Source: Catonia carolina
Taxonomy: Eukaryota > Arthropoda > Insecta > Hemiptera > Achilidae
Length of the DNA: 64,000 nucleotides
Direction of reading: 5' to 3'
Assembly (NCBI GenBank): GCA_035578175.1
Contig: JAQMRL010000006.1
Coordinates: 67,524,001-67,588,000, forward strand
Shown here one piece after another: positions 53,982 to 64,000 of the stretch (its first letter is position 1; every line of letters begins with the position of its first letter). The notes below the pieces were generated by a model, which saw only the letters and a list, made by a program, of their open reading frames with translations, had not been told where the DNA came from and made no database searches. The translations under genes and the position numbers were made by a program.

Positions 53982-56748
53982 CAGCGAGAACAGAATAAAG
54001 ATAGAGAGGACACTCTGTATCTGTCGAGTACAAGGCATGCGAGCCGAAGTCGGCCATCTTGGTTTGCACCAAGTCCACTAAATCACTGCAAAAATCTCGT
54101 CATTTTTAATTCTTGCGCGCAACTAAAACTGTGATTTCACACTCTTATAATACGCTTAAAATGTCAAAATTTCATGGCTGGATTATTCATTTCATCCTCT
54201 TGCTTATGGTACAATTATAATTACATTTAACAAATAAATAATAATTAATATATGGTTTATTAACGAACCTTGCAAAAATCTTGACATAAAAAAGTAACTG
54301 ATCGAGAAAGTTTTTTATTTTTGGGACAGCAAAGTTTCGTAAGCGAGAAAGTTTTAGATTAATAGTTAAATTATAATTTTTGTTTAAAACTTTTTTGCAT
54401 AGGAGGCATACTTTGGCTAATAATTTAAAGTATGTGAAGCGCTCGCTACAGAAAAACGACTAGCGAAAATGTCCCGCCGTAAAATGCTGTTGCCATTTGA
54501 ATGTGTATGGAACTAAACGATTGTTATATTATTCACGTAATGTTAATCATAATATAATCTCTATATACATGATAAATACGGATACTAAATTTTGGATAAA
54601 TGTTTCTTGCTTGAATCACTTCTAATTAAATCACAATGAAAGGTTGATGTCAAATAAAACACTGACGTGCAATCAAATGTAAATATTGTGACACTTATCG
54701 CTAAGGTCCGTTTCGGGATCTAGGTAATTAAATAATTAATACACTAAGGTTTGCAATTACAAATATTTATTACACTAAACGATTTAAAAAATAAATAATA
54801 AACTAATTATAATAAAGTAATACAATAAATGACTTAATAATTTACTTAAAATAAATAATAAACAATAAATAACTTAATAATTTACTTAGCACTACTTACA
54901 ATCAATTTTCTAGAATGACTCATACAAAATGAAACTGAATACACAAAAACTGAATTTAATACAGATCACATTAACTTTTTGCAATACACTCACGAACAAA
55001 GACAGTATAACAATCGTTGACCAACACAATGCTCGGTATGTATGCGCCGTGCACAGCGTCCGACGGCCACTCGTCAAAGATCAAACTAATACTAACTGGA
55101 CCGCGCTCGGGGGTCTCTTTATATACTCATTCACAAAGATACTTCGAGAAGAGCAGAGAACAACACACAAAAATAAAGTACAAAAAAATAACCCTTTATA
55201 AGTGAGTGCTAGAAAAATCTGTTGTAAACAAGTCAACATTTTAAATAGAATAAAAGTTGTAACGGGTTCCTTTCATAACAGTTGTACAATACCCGACCTT
55301 TTATCCTACACAATAGTGCAGTTATTAAATAATTTTTATGAATAGGCATACCTTTATTGTCATTATTGTCCTACTGTCAATTATTGTTACTATTGTGTTA
55401 GTTACTTTTGTTCTATTATTCCTTTCTTACTATTTTCATCTACTCTGTACCATTTCATGAATGAAATTTTGGAACCTTCGCGAAGCATCTCTTTTCGATA
55501 TCGTCACAATATGTTTATTCTTTAGTTAGTAAAATACTTATCAGATTACACATGATATATTTTTGAATAATGTTCATTATTCTTAATTTAACTGTAACTG
55601 AGTTATGTTTTGTTCTGATGATGCTTTCATTGAAAGCAAAAGGCCTTACCTAATAACATTTGATAGATTGGATACTGTTGAGTGATTTCAAATTGGATAC
55701 AATTACAATTAACAGATAATGTTCATTGCATAATAAAATTAAATGAAATGAAAAAAGTCTTATTAGGGGCGAAGTTAGAACTGTGAAGTCTTCCCTTCCA
55801 CTTAACCCCACAAAATAAAATATACATTTACAGAAAATTTAAATTTTCAAATAAAGTTAAGGTAATATTCTTAAAATAAATTATAAACGTAAAAGTAACA
55901 AATTAATAATTTAAATTAAGTTAACATTATTCTGAACAAAACATAATTTCCAGTTCCGTTATTTTAACACTAGGCTATTTACAAAATACTACAAGTAAAT
56001 ACTATAATAAAGAGGTTGATTGAATGAATAAGATCGAAGTTCAATTACAATATGCACAAGCTTTCATATTTACTGTACATACTTAATAAATTTTGGAAAA
56101 GAACATTAACTACTTACGGGGAATGTTAAATCTCATTAGTAATGGGTGTTTCAAAAAGGACGCATTTCGAAGTTTGAGAACGCTAATTTATTACATTAAG
56201 TAATTACAAATTATATAATAAGCTTATATATAATAAGCATAAAAACGTTTCCGCTATAAAATAAAAACAACCTTAATATATGAATCATCTGTGTTTACAA
56301 ATCAAATTTAAAAGATTTGGTTCATTCTGCTATTCAATCAGCTGTTGTTTAAACATTAAATTTCTTTTTTTTTTAAATTCCTAATTTGTGTACGTTGCAA
56401 TCTGTTCAATAAACATTAAATTAAAACATACGAGTATCAAAACATTGTGTTAGTTCCATAAGGATAGCATGGAAACTTCAGAAGCTAATGGGGCGAAATC
56501 CCGATTTTTCCCAGCCTTGTGACCAGCGCCAATCGATTCCTGGTGTCCAAAAACCCCCAAAAAAATCAAAAAATAAAAATCCTTGAGCGAAAAAAAATTT
56601 CGTTATCGCTGCAAGTGAACTATGCCTAGGCAGGATGTGACGCTCGGAAGTGGAGTGACTAATGCCACCCCGCCGCCATCTTGGTATGAACCATCGGCTC
56701 ACCTGCTACTCTAGGAGTGTCCTCTCTATCTTTATTCTGTTCTCGCTG
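53982..56748. mobile_element. hAT-like non-autonomous element, 8-bp target duplication
   Basis: The ends CAGCGAGAACAGAATAAAGA and its reverse complement are perfect for about 34 bp, through gatagagaggacactc. TTTGTCTC occurs on both sides (53974-53981, 56749-56756). An 8-bp duplication with CAG-starting ends fits hAT, with P-type elements an alternative. There is no transposase inside. It contains a solo-LTR-like segment at 54689-55280, a LINE-like 3' tail near 55610-55700 and a SINE tail near 56330-56412. Confidence 0.82.
54689..55280 (-). repeat. Probable solo LTR nested in the hAT-like element
   Basis: On the - strand it runs TGTTATGAAAGG...GTGTCA (TG...CA). A TATATAAAG box (the complement of ctttatata near 55122) is followed by a GC-richer leader and later by AATAAA-type signals in an A/T-rich tail, as in LTRs. 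ATTG and GTTG flank it, a 4-bp duplication with one mismatch. No second LTR or internal genes are present. Confidence 0.5.
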
Positions 56749-57445
56749 TTTGTCTCCTGTAGACTGTTTACTCCCGTTGACTGTTTACTCCCGTTAGTAT
56801 TTGTTTTGACAGAAGTAAAATTAATCGCTCACCCAACCTACACAAAGATTAACTTTAATTGATTATGAAAAGGATAATGTTCGTTTAGGAAAATATTATA
56901 CTGTTAGACCTACTGATTGTTATTTCTGTAATTAATTGGTAGCCTACTGTTCGGATAAAACAAATATTTTTTTATTTCTAATTTTTTCTAATAATAATTT
57001 TAAAATTAAATTTTTTAAATTTAAAAACAGGTATTTTTACTTTCTTTTGTTCTACGTGAATATAGCCTATAGGAAGGAGAGTATCGTTTTCATGTTGATT
57101 TTTTTAAACGAGTTTTCACGGGCTACATATAAGTTTTCAGGCCCCCTGCAGCCAAAGAACATGTTTTCAGCGATTGGTCTTTGAATGTGTGTGTGAACAA
57201 AATATCTAAAGAACGTAATAACGTACGAAGTTGAAACTTGGAATTTAAGTTACATACTACTAAAGGGGGCCCGACACGACCATTTTCATCAAAATCGGTC
57301 AACCGAAAGTAGCAGTTTCTCGTAAAATTTTTCACGCTTTTGCAGTTTTCTCAAAACCGGTCCCTACGATATTTTTATTAATTGCCTCATTTACCACATT
57401 TTTATGCTTTACAAGATAGCGTAAGCGCCATGTCTGCTGACATTC

Positions 57446-57840
57446 TTGGGGAAACTATAAACTAAATTTACTATTTATATATTATTAGCTGTATTTAGTT
57501 TTACTATGTTAGCGGTAATGTCATTTACTACATAATGCTATGTAAAAATTTACTAATGTATAATGTAGGCAGTAGTGTAATTTACTATTTTTGCGGTATC
57601 TAGTTTTGTTTCATTTATTATCGTAGGTCTACTAGGTTTTTAATTGTTAGTTTCAGTTTATAGATTGTAATAGCTGTGTCTGTTTTTGATAATATGTACG
57701 TGTACCATTTTTTTGTTAAATGGTAAATATTTATTGTCTGTAATAGGTATTAAATGTGGAATGATTATTGTTTTTAATTTGGTTAATTAATGTTTGTTAT
57801 TTTGAGAGATATTGGTTTATGTTGTTAAATTAAAAACGTG
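57446..57840. repeat. Module B partial copy
   Basis: taaactaaatttactattta, taatgtaggcagtagtgtaa and gataatatgtacgtgtacca appear in the same order as at 59160-59520. Confidence 0.7.
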
Positions 57841-58160
57841 ATGCAGATATTTTTAAAAAATCCCTTTGCACTAAAACGACCAGTATAAAATTATGAAAAA
57901 TATTCGTTCTTGATGATTCAATAATTTTTCTGGGTAAACATAATGAAAACTTAATTTTTTTCATTGAAGTAATTTTTTTACGTAACTTTGCTATTCTGCT
58001 ATTTCTTGTATTTTTTACTGGTATTTACGAGTACTTTTGCATTGCGCATCGCTTCATCAAGTTAAAAATACATAAAACTTAAAAATTGTATGAAGAAAAA
58101 TTATTATTCATAAATGGCAATTGGAACTAAAATTTATTTACTATAGATAACTTTTACTTA

Positions 58161-58821
58161 TGCAGTAGACCCTCTGTTAATCGACTTCTGTTATCCGACT
58201 CTCCGGGTTAACCGTTGAACCCCCTGCCGACCACTAAAACTCCGGTTTTGTTTTTTAAGGTAAAAAAGTTTTTTAATTCATGAGCTGATGTAAACTATTT
58301 TTCTTATAATTTTGTACGATACTTACATTACTGTATTAATCTAATTAGGGCCTATATTAGTTAAGTACAATAGTAGTAGACCAACATGCGAAGGACAGAT
58401 TTTTATAAACTCTGACGTTTTACATTTGAAAAAGCGGACAGATTACACAGCGTGCTGTGGCCAAACAAACAAAAATTACAAGTTATGTTAATTAAAAGTA
58501 ATCCACTGAATCCTTTAACTTTGTCGTGTTATTTGTTTAGTACCTATACTTTATTGCATAGTTCGTTTATTTTCGTATCAGCATATTTTTGTGTGTAAAT
58601 CGTGTGCGTGTACAGTAGGCTACAGTGTAAATAATAACAAGAGTAGGGGTAATGTTTTACAAAAATCATAGAAAAAATTATTTATTTAAACATTATTTAC
58701 AAATTATTTAACATTACATTATTTAAACATTAGACAAATACCTCTTCGGTTAAACTGAGCTTTTCACTTGACCGACTAACCGTCGGCCAGCACTAAGTCG
58801 GTTAACAGAGGACCTACTGTG
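58161..58821. mobile_element. pogo/Tigger-type MITE
   Basis: The left end has CAGTAGACCCTCTGTTAATC and the right end CGGTTAACAGAGGACCTACTG, the inverted pogo/Tigger signature. TA lies close to both ends (58159-58160, 58822-58823). The 660-bp body has no intact transposase. Confidence 0.75.
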
Positions 58822-59019
58822 GTAGATTTTAACCAGTAATCATTATTAAATTGTGTTAATTCTTTTATTAAATTATCACTACATATTAATGTTTCTATTT
58901 CAATTTTCTCCGAAGTTTGAATTTTGTATTTCTTGTAAATTGTTTCCAAAAGTTATGTGTTTTAATATAAAAAATGTATCGTTATTTATTTGAATGTGTT
59001 ATGTATTATTATATTTTTG

Positions 59020-59750
59020 TTTAACATATTTTATAAGATTGTAGATATTCTTAAAATCATTTTTAAAAGGACCTAGATATTATCCTGATGTAAAAATTAT
59101 CACAATCTTCTGAATCACATTTTGATATTATAAACACCTGGTTCTTCATATAAACTAAATTTACTATTTATATATTATTAGCTGTATTTAGTTTTACTAT
59201 GTTAGCGGTAATGTCATTTACTACATAATGCTATGTAAAAATTACCTAATGTATAATGTAGGCAGCAGTGCAATTTACTATTTTTGCGGTATTTAGTTTT
59301 GTTTCATTTATCATTGTAGGTCTACTAGGTTTTTAAATATAAGTTTCAGTTTATAGATTGTAATCGCTGTGTCTGTTTTTGATAATATGTACGTGTACCA
59401 TTTTTTGTTAAATGGTAAATATTTATTGTCTTATAGGTATTAAATGTGGAATGATTATTGTTTTTAATTTGTTTAATTAATGTTTGTTATTTGGAGAGGT
59501 ATTGATTTATGTTGTTAGTAAACAGGCTGGTTTTAAATTATGGTAAAATGATTTTGTAAATTATTGTAAAGCTAAAAATAAGACAAAAAGTTCATATAAA
59601 CATAATGTCCGCAAACGCTTCATTTGCGAGTTACAGCTAACGAAAAATTTCACCCTGATTTCAGTTCCTCTGGTGAAAAACAGTTGTACTGAATTTTTTG
59701 GGGGCTAATTTTTGCATCAAATATGGTGGATGTAGCCTATATGGAAAATA
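59020..59750. repeat. Module B, uninterrupted copy (mariner empty site)
   Basis: Runs from the ttttaaaaggacctagatat block through gtccgcaaacgcttcatttg to gcatcaaatatggtggatg. At 59597-59602 the sequence passes straight through the TA where mariner sits in the 32520-34330 copy. Confidence 0.8.
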
Positions 59751-60418
59751 TCACAACCTACATTAAAGTTCAATAGTTCTAGTAGGGCCAACATGCGAAG
59801 GACAAGTTTGTATGAAATCTCATTACGACGTTTTACATCTGAAGGAATGGAGAGACTACGCTGTGTGCTGTGGCTAATGAAACAAAAATTACAAGTTGTG
59901 TTAAACAAAAGTGATCCATTGAATTTTTTAACTTTTTCATGTTATGAGTATATAGCATTTTACATAGTTACTTTATTTTGATATCAGCATAATTATTTTT
60001 TGTGTGCAATTCGTGTGCGTGTATAATAATAACAAGAAATTGTGTTTATTGGATTCGAAATAAAATTAAAACAATTTTTAGGCTATAATGTACTCGTATA
60101 TAGTATAAACTTCAGTTCAAAAACACATCTCGGCATGTTTCCAGCCGTCTGCCGTCTTCAGTGTATATAAATACGGTACATGTAAATATACGTGAAATAA
60201 ACACACATTTCAAAGTAAAACACGCATGTCAATGTAACAATGAAATAAGTACAAATCAGCATTATAATTTTACCTATGCAATTACTGCTACATTTTAGAG
60301 TTTTAATAGGGGTTATTTTATACAAAAATCATAAAAAAATTGATTTATTTATTTATTTAAACATTCATTAACAAATACCCTTCGGTTGACTACCCGTCGA
60401 TTAACAGACTTACTGTAA
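59751..60418. mobile_element. Second pogo-type MITE copy, 5' end missing
   Basis: ccaacatgcgaaggaca (59788) and the following 230 bp match the interior of the MITE at 58382 onward. The right end is decayed: ccgtcgattaacagacttac. The left terminal repeat is absent. Confidence 0.6.
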
Positions 60419-60589
60419 TCAATGTTAACCAGTATAAAATCATTAAATTAGTTATTAGTGATTTAATCATTATTAAATTGTGTTTTTTCGTTTATTAAAT
60501 TATCATTATTGTTCTTTATCTCAATTTTCTCTAAAGTTTGAATTTTGTATTTGTTGTTTTTTGTTTCCAAAACAGTTAGTGTGTTACTA

Positions 60590-60910
60590 TAGAAAATGTA
60601 TGGTTATTTATTTGAATGTTTTCTGCATTATTAGATTTTTGTTTACCATATTTTATAAGCTTTTAAATGTTCTTGAAATAATTTTTAAAAGGACCTAGAT
60701 ATCAACCTGAGGTAAAAGTTATTACAATCTTCTGAATCACATTTGATCTTATAAACACCTGCTTTTTCATAAAAACTAAATTTACTTTTTAGCGGTAGTG
60801 TAATTTACTATATTAGCGGTATTTAGTTTTGTTTCATTTATTATCATACTAAGTGCTTTAGTTGATGTATTCTAATCGCTGAGTGTGTTCTAGTAATGTG
60901 GAGTGATTAT
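60590..60910. repeat. Module B diverged partial copy
   Basis: tttttaaaaggacctagata and tgcggtatttagttttgttt-type blocks are recognisable but shortened. Confidence 0.55.
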
Positions 60911-61614
60911 TGTTTTCAAATCCACTCACAAAAAGTACCACTAAAAATTGTTACAGTCGTCTTAGCAGCATTCAAGTAAAATGTTTATTTTTACAATAGG
61001 CTATATCTTTCCAGCTTTCGAGTAGTTTTTTCTAGAAAACGAGCGCGTTAAACTTTTTTAAGTGAACTGAAATTTTTAAGAGAAGTAAACAAAAAGCGGT
61101 ATCTGTAGGCCTACATAAAAAGTATAAGTTACAGAAATATTTTTGTAATTAGGAAGAGTATTTTGTTACGCTTGCTAATAAAATGTCACAACATTTAGTT
61201 GAACATAAAATAACAAAGAAATAAAATAATTTCTAAAGGAAATAAAATAAAAATTAAAGGAGGCCTAGGTTAAAAATTAGATTTCTTTAAATTAAACGTG
61301 TCTTTGTTTTTAAATTCGTAAGAACCAAATTGAATACATGAAAGTTCATTGAATTTTAAAATATAATAATTATTAAAACTTAAATTCTGTACAGATACTA
61401 ATATTAATTTGTAAATGAAAGTAAGAGTTCCGTTTGATTTTGTATTATTTATGAGAGTAGAATATTTAATATTTTTATTATGAGTTTTTAAGAACCTGTA
61501 ACCAAATTATACCTAACAATATAAGTTGTAATACTAATATTTTTTAGTAATAGAGTAAGTAGTCTTAGAATTCGGCAATCTAGTTTTATTTCATATGGTT
61601 GACATCATTCGATG
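60911..61614. other. AT-rich intronic sequence, nothing recognised
   Basis: No ORF or strong repeat match was seen. Confidence 0.3.
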
Positions 61615-61812
61615 TTATAGAGTCAGCCTTTTGGCAACACCGGACCACAGATGCTCGCATGCATAACAGCACACGTTGATCTACAGCTCCCTACTACTGC
61701 CTTTAAATGCCCCCACTTTTACCTACACAATACTGAGATTATGAGAGCGCACCTAGCGGTAGCAACTGAAATCGCTCGGCGATTTTCTCGTATTTCTGAG
61801 GCGCACCCTTAA
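61615..61812. repeat. Fragment sharing the module A terminus
   Basis: Ends gcgcacccttaa, the reverse complement of the TTAAGGGTGCGC that opens module A at 27616 and 44756. A second gagcgcacct lies at 61746. TTAA at the edge suggests a piggyBac-type end. Confidence 0.45.
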
Positions 61813-61890
61813 CAGACGACTGAAACGAAGGTGGAATAGGGATCTTCTCCGACCACCATAAAAAAATTTAACTTGTCATGATTTTTGACT

Positions 61891-61956
61891 TGAAACGATT
61901 TTTTGTTATCATGAAATGACACAGGTGTCATTTCATGATAACAAAAAATCGTTTCA
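61891..61956. repeat. Perfect 66-bp near-palindrome
   Basis: 32-bp arms with no mismatch around a 2-base centre (AG at 61923-61924): TGAAACGATTTTTTGTTATC at the left is mirrored at the right. It would extrude as a cruciform or fold as a long RNA hairpin. Confidence 0.93.
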
Positions 61957-62054
61957 TATAAAAAAAATCATCCATCATAGTTTGTAAATCATTATCAATG
62001 GAAACTACTGGCACCACATTCCTTGCAAAATTTGGCGCCGAAATCGGTCACTGG

Positions 62055-62170
62055 ATCGATTCATATTCACGTCACATTCTAGCCATTCATCATTCATTCC
62101 ATCTCATTCACTAGTTGTGCTTTAAAAAAAATGTACAGTTGTAAATAAAAAATAAAGTCGAAGCCAAAAA
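62055..62170 (+). repeat. SINE-like 3' tail
   Basis: cgtcacattctagccattca, cattccatctcattcactag and an A-rich end resemble the tail of the SINE family, without the tRNA-like head. Confidence 0.4.
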
Positions 62171-62199
62171 AAATAGAAAAATAAAGTATGCATTTTACG

Positions 62200-62480
62200 A
62201 GAAAAGTGTACTATATAATAAAATTTATAGAAAATTAAAAGTTCTACATCTTTTATTTTAAGCGTTTTTCTCTATAGAGCCTAGTTTAGCGTGAAAGAGT
62301 GATTTTCCTGAGGTTGGTTTTATTTTGCATCATTCACTCATAAATAAAATTAGGTTTTGTCTACGAGGTTAAGTTTTTTGTTTATTTCTAATGTTTTGTT
62401 ACTAATATTACGTTATATTGTTCGTTATTTGCATTGGCAAGAGAAAATTGTGTGTTTCACGCAGGTTTTCTTATTTAGCT
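62200..62480 (-). repeat. CA-family repeat fragment, inverted
   Basis: gagcctagtttagcgtgaaa and gagaaaattgtgtgtttcac are reverse complements of the family start seen at 31250-31450. It lies just upstream of host exon 2. Confidence 0.65.
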
Positions 62481-62592
62481 GTCGATTCTGTTGTAATGCA
62501 TTGAGTTGATCTCCTGCATTACTATGTATACAATAATTATTTAGCTATTAAAATTTTAATCGAATACCCTAACTTTTAGTAATTTTTTTTAG

Positions 62593-63051
62593 GATGTATG
62601 CAAAGGAGCGGCTGTAATCAAGGGAGAAAAAGATAAAACAGTTGATTCTGTAGTTTCAGGTCTTATAGCAAAAAATACATTACATCCCGAAAAAAAGACA
62701 AGATTTTATATGCCATTTGTAAGGTTTGCTAAGTGGATATATAACAAACTTCCTAAATGGCTACAAGGTTTTATAAAAGCCGTTTTCATATGGATAGGAA
62801 ATCCTTTCAGGAACCATGGATCTCGTGTACTTTTGTGGGCTATAATTTTTGTAATCGGATTGGCGTTAATGTTTAGTGGTCCATTAATGTGCCTGTCTGG
62901 TCCTGTCCTCGTGTGTGCAGTTTGCGGATGCATCTGCGAAATCTGTATTGAAGACTCAACGGGTTACGGTGATGGTGACGACTGTAATACAATTTGTTTC
63001 TGCATTAAAATTGATCATGATGATTTTGAATGCTGTGATGTGATTGAATGA
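62593..63051 (+). CDS. Host gene exon 2: small secreted or membrane protein, function unknown
   Basis: The acceptor TTTTTTTTAG ends at 62592. The frame runs 152 codons to TGA at 63049-63051. With exon 1 the protein is 175 aa: a signal peptide (about 1-23), a polar stretch with DVCKGAAVIKGEKDKT, an aromatic amphipathic part (FAKWIYNKLPKWLQGFIKAV), a hydrophobic segment likely to span the membrane (LLWAIIFVIGLALMFSGPL), and a Cys-rich, Asp-rich tail (CAVCGCICEICIED and later CNTICFC and ECCDVIE). The tail has about ten Cys. I do not recognise the family. Frame, codon use and the absence of stops argue for a real gene. A membrane or extracellular location is inferred from the signal and hydrophobic segments. 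Confidence 0.7.
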   Translation, partial: DVCKGAAVIKGEKDKTVDSVVSGLIAKNTLHPEKKTRFYMPFVRFAKWIYNKLPKWLQGFIKAVFIWIGNPFRNHGSRVLLWAIIFVIGLALMFSGPLMCLSGPVLVCAVCGCICEICIEDSTGYGDGDDCNTICFCIKIDHDDFECCDVIE

Positions 63052-63291
63052 CACATGGATTGTTAACCTTTTTATTAGCGAGTTTGTTTTTAAAATTTTA
63101 TGCATGTGAGGGAGTAAGTATGTTTTTAAATGTTATAATTTGTACTAAAAAAACTTACAAGTAGTGAGTAGTGGGTAATCACACGACGGACATTGACCGG
63201 TGGTGTAACGTGACATTTTTGCCTAATGCTAAAGTAATTATTTTCTGTAAGATTAATTTATTAATCACGGATAATTTATTTCAAATATCTT

Positions 63292-63297
63292 AATAAA
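63292..63297 (+). terminator. Polyadenylation signal AATAAA of the host gene
   Basis: AATAAA lies 241 bp after the stop codon. The TA-flanked mariner derivative starts 9 bp later at 63306, so its insertion may displace the cleavage site. Confidence 0.5.
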
Positions 63298-63305
63298 GTT
63301 ATATA

Positions 63306-64000
63306 CGAGGTGTGGCTATTAAATAATGAGACTGACGTTGTAAAAGATTTAATTTTAATTTTATACATAATCACTTATTGTCACCTTCAATATACACTCC
63401 TTCTCTATCCCTTCAACGCTTCATGCGAATTTTTCATGTTGTAAACAGTGCTGGAAGTCATCTTCTGTCAGCTCCTTCAGGACACATGCCGCTTTCTCTT
63501 TTACAGCTTCCACGACTCAAATCTAGTCCCTTTTAATGCAGATTTCACCTTAGGGAACAGGTACAAGATAAAAAATTGTGATGAAACGTGGTTTTTTACT
63601 TATGATCCGGATACGAAGCTTTATCCATGCACTGGAAGAGCCGAACTTCACCAAGAGCCAAAAAAGCTCGAATAAGCAGATCAAAAATTTAAAGCAATGA
63701 TGATTGTTTTTTTTATATCCATGGGATTGTGTACCTTCACTGTGTTCCTGAAGGTCAAACAATTAATCAGTATTACTATCTTGAGGTACTTTCTATACTA
63801 CGTCAAAAAGTAAGAAAGAACGCCCCGAAATGTGGAAGGACAAATTATGGGTTCTCCACCAAGACAATGCGCCAGCTCATTCCCCATTATCTGTCAAGAG
63901 GTTCCTAGCCTAGTACAGGATCTCAGGGACAGAACATCCACCTTATTCACCAGATCTTGCACCATGTGACTTCTACCTGTTCCCTAAGGTGAAAACTGCA
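63306..64000 (+). mobile_element. Mariner derivative starting with an inverted copy of its 3' end
   Basis: After TA (63304-63305) the end CGAGGTGTGGCTATTAAATA is a mariner-type terminus. From 63306 to about 63570 the sequence is the reverse complement of a transposase C-terminus and 3' end. The orientation then flips, and the forward coding region with all three catalytic motifs runs to the window edge. The last 30 bases (tacctgttccctaaggtgaa) mirror 63540-63570, so the element probably has about 260-bp inverted ends. Confidence 0.82.
63571..64000 (+). pseudogene. mariner transposase catalytic region, frameshifted
   Basis: CDETWFFTYDPDTKLYP carries the first catalytic Asp (near 63603), LHQDNAPAH the second (near 63860) and SPDLAPCDFYLFP the third (near 63955). 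At least two frame changes (near 63675 and 63790-63910) and a stop inside KRFLA break it. The N-terminal DNA-binding half is missing, replaced by the inverted 3' end. Unlike the copy at 33312, the first Asp motif is kept. Confidence 0.82.

Larger units (their letters stand above)
44756..57420. repeat. Dispersed repeat module A, broken by three insertions
   Basis: The retained pieces, in order, are 44756-44799, 51335-51708, 53885-53981 and 56749-57420. Joined, they follow the uninterrupted copy at 27616-28830 block by block. The gaps correspond to Gypsy element B, the foldback element and the hAT-like element, each with its target duplication. Confidence 0.8.
42663..62592 (+). other. Host gene intron, about 19.9 kb, filled by transposons
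   Basis: Starts GTGAGC and ends TTTTTTTTAG. It contains Gypsy element B, the foldback and hAT-like elements, a solo LTR, pogo MITEs and modules A and B. I saw no further exon of this gene inside, although a short one could be missed. Confidence 0.55.

Noticed and set aside
56478..56702. 74-codon aromatic-rich frame on the - strand
   Set aside because: Lies in the non-coding end of the hAT-like element with no family resemblance.
62706..62933. 75-codon frame antisense to host exon 2
   Set aside because: Shadow of the spliced + strand gene, which has a signal peptide, phase-matched splice sites and a polyadenylation signal.

Overview
The window looks like repeat-dense, AT-rich genomic DNA from an insect (Hemiptera seems plausible, but this is inference). 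The reasons are spliced-gene signals (GT-AG introns, AATAAA), tRNA-derived SINEs with A and B boxes, Ty3/Gypsy LTR retrotransposons, mariner, pogo and other TIR elements, and LINE fragments. There are no bacterial operons, rRNAs or CRISPR arrays. Almost every long reading frame belongs to a mobile element, and most are broken.

Only one gene looks like a host gene. It is a two-exon gene on the + strand whose first exon (42594-42662) encodes a signal peptide. Its second exon (62593-63051) encodes a membrane segment and a Cys/Asp-rich tail, with AATAAA at 63292. The roughly 19.9-kb intron between them is almost entirely nested transposons.

Region by region: 1-3,700 holds LINE and SINE remnants and a CA-repeat-bearing dispersed repeat. 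3,711-9,761 is a deleted LTR retrotransposon on the - strand, with two 855-bp LTRs, gag and only the integrase tail. 9,762-17,690 holds a decayed Tc1/mariner-like transposase, a MITE, a SINE, a spliced pseudogene of a repetitive Cys-rich family, LINE reverse-transcriptase tails and a 178-bp tandem array. 17,691-27,400 is Gypsy element A (+ strand, ATAG target duplication) with a SAP-like gag, a pol broken at three points and a TTAA-flanked MITE inside its left LTR. 27,400-36,450 holds more dispersed repeats, a YqaJ-like exonuclease fragment, an internally deleted mariner and a LINE tail. 36,573-40,807 is a 4.2-kb element with about 1-kb TIRs, a 6-bp ACTGAG target duplication and AGT...ACT ends (Polinton/Maverick-like) that carries a two-BIR, IAP-like reading frame.

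Inside the host intron, 44,800-51,334 is Gypsy element B on the - strand. It looks intact: LTRs that read the same base for base, a tRNA-Lys1,2-type primer site, a gag that begins with a PHD finger, an in-frame GGGAAAC slippery heptamer and an unbroken 1111-aa pol. It is followed by a 2.2-kb foldback element (51,709-53,884), a hAT-like element with an 8-bp target duplication (53,982-56,748) that contains a probable solo LTR, and pogo-type MITEs (58,161-60,418). The right edge (63,306-64,000) is the start of a mariner derivative that begins with an inverted copy of its own 3' end.

Related, uninterrupted repeat copies elsewhere in the window act as empty sites for several of these insertions. 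This allows the insertion boundaries, target duplications and relative order to be read directly.
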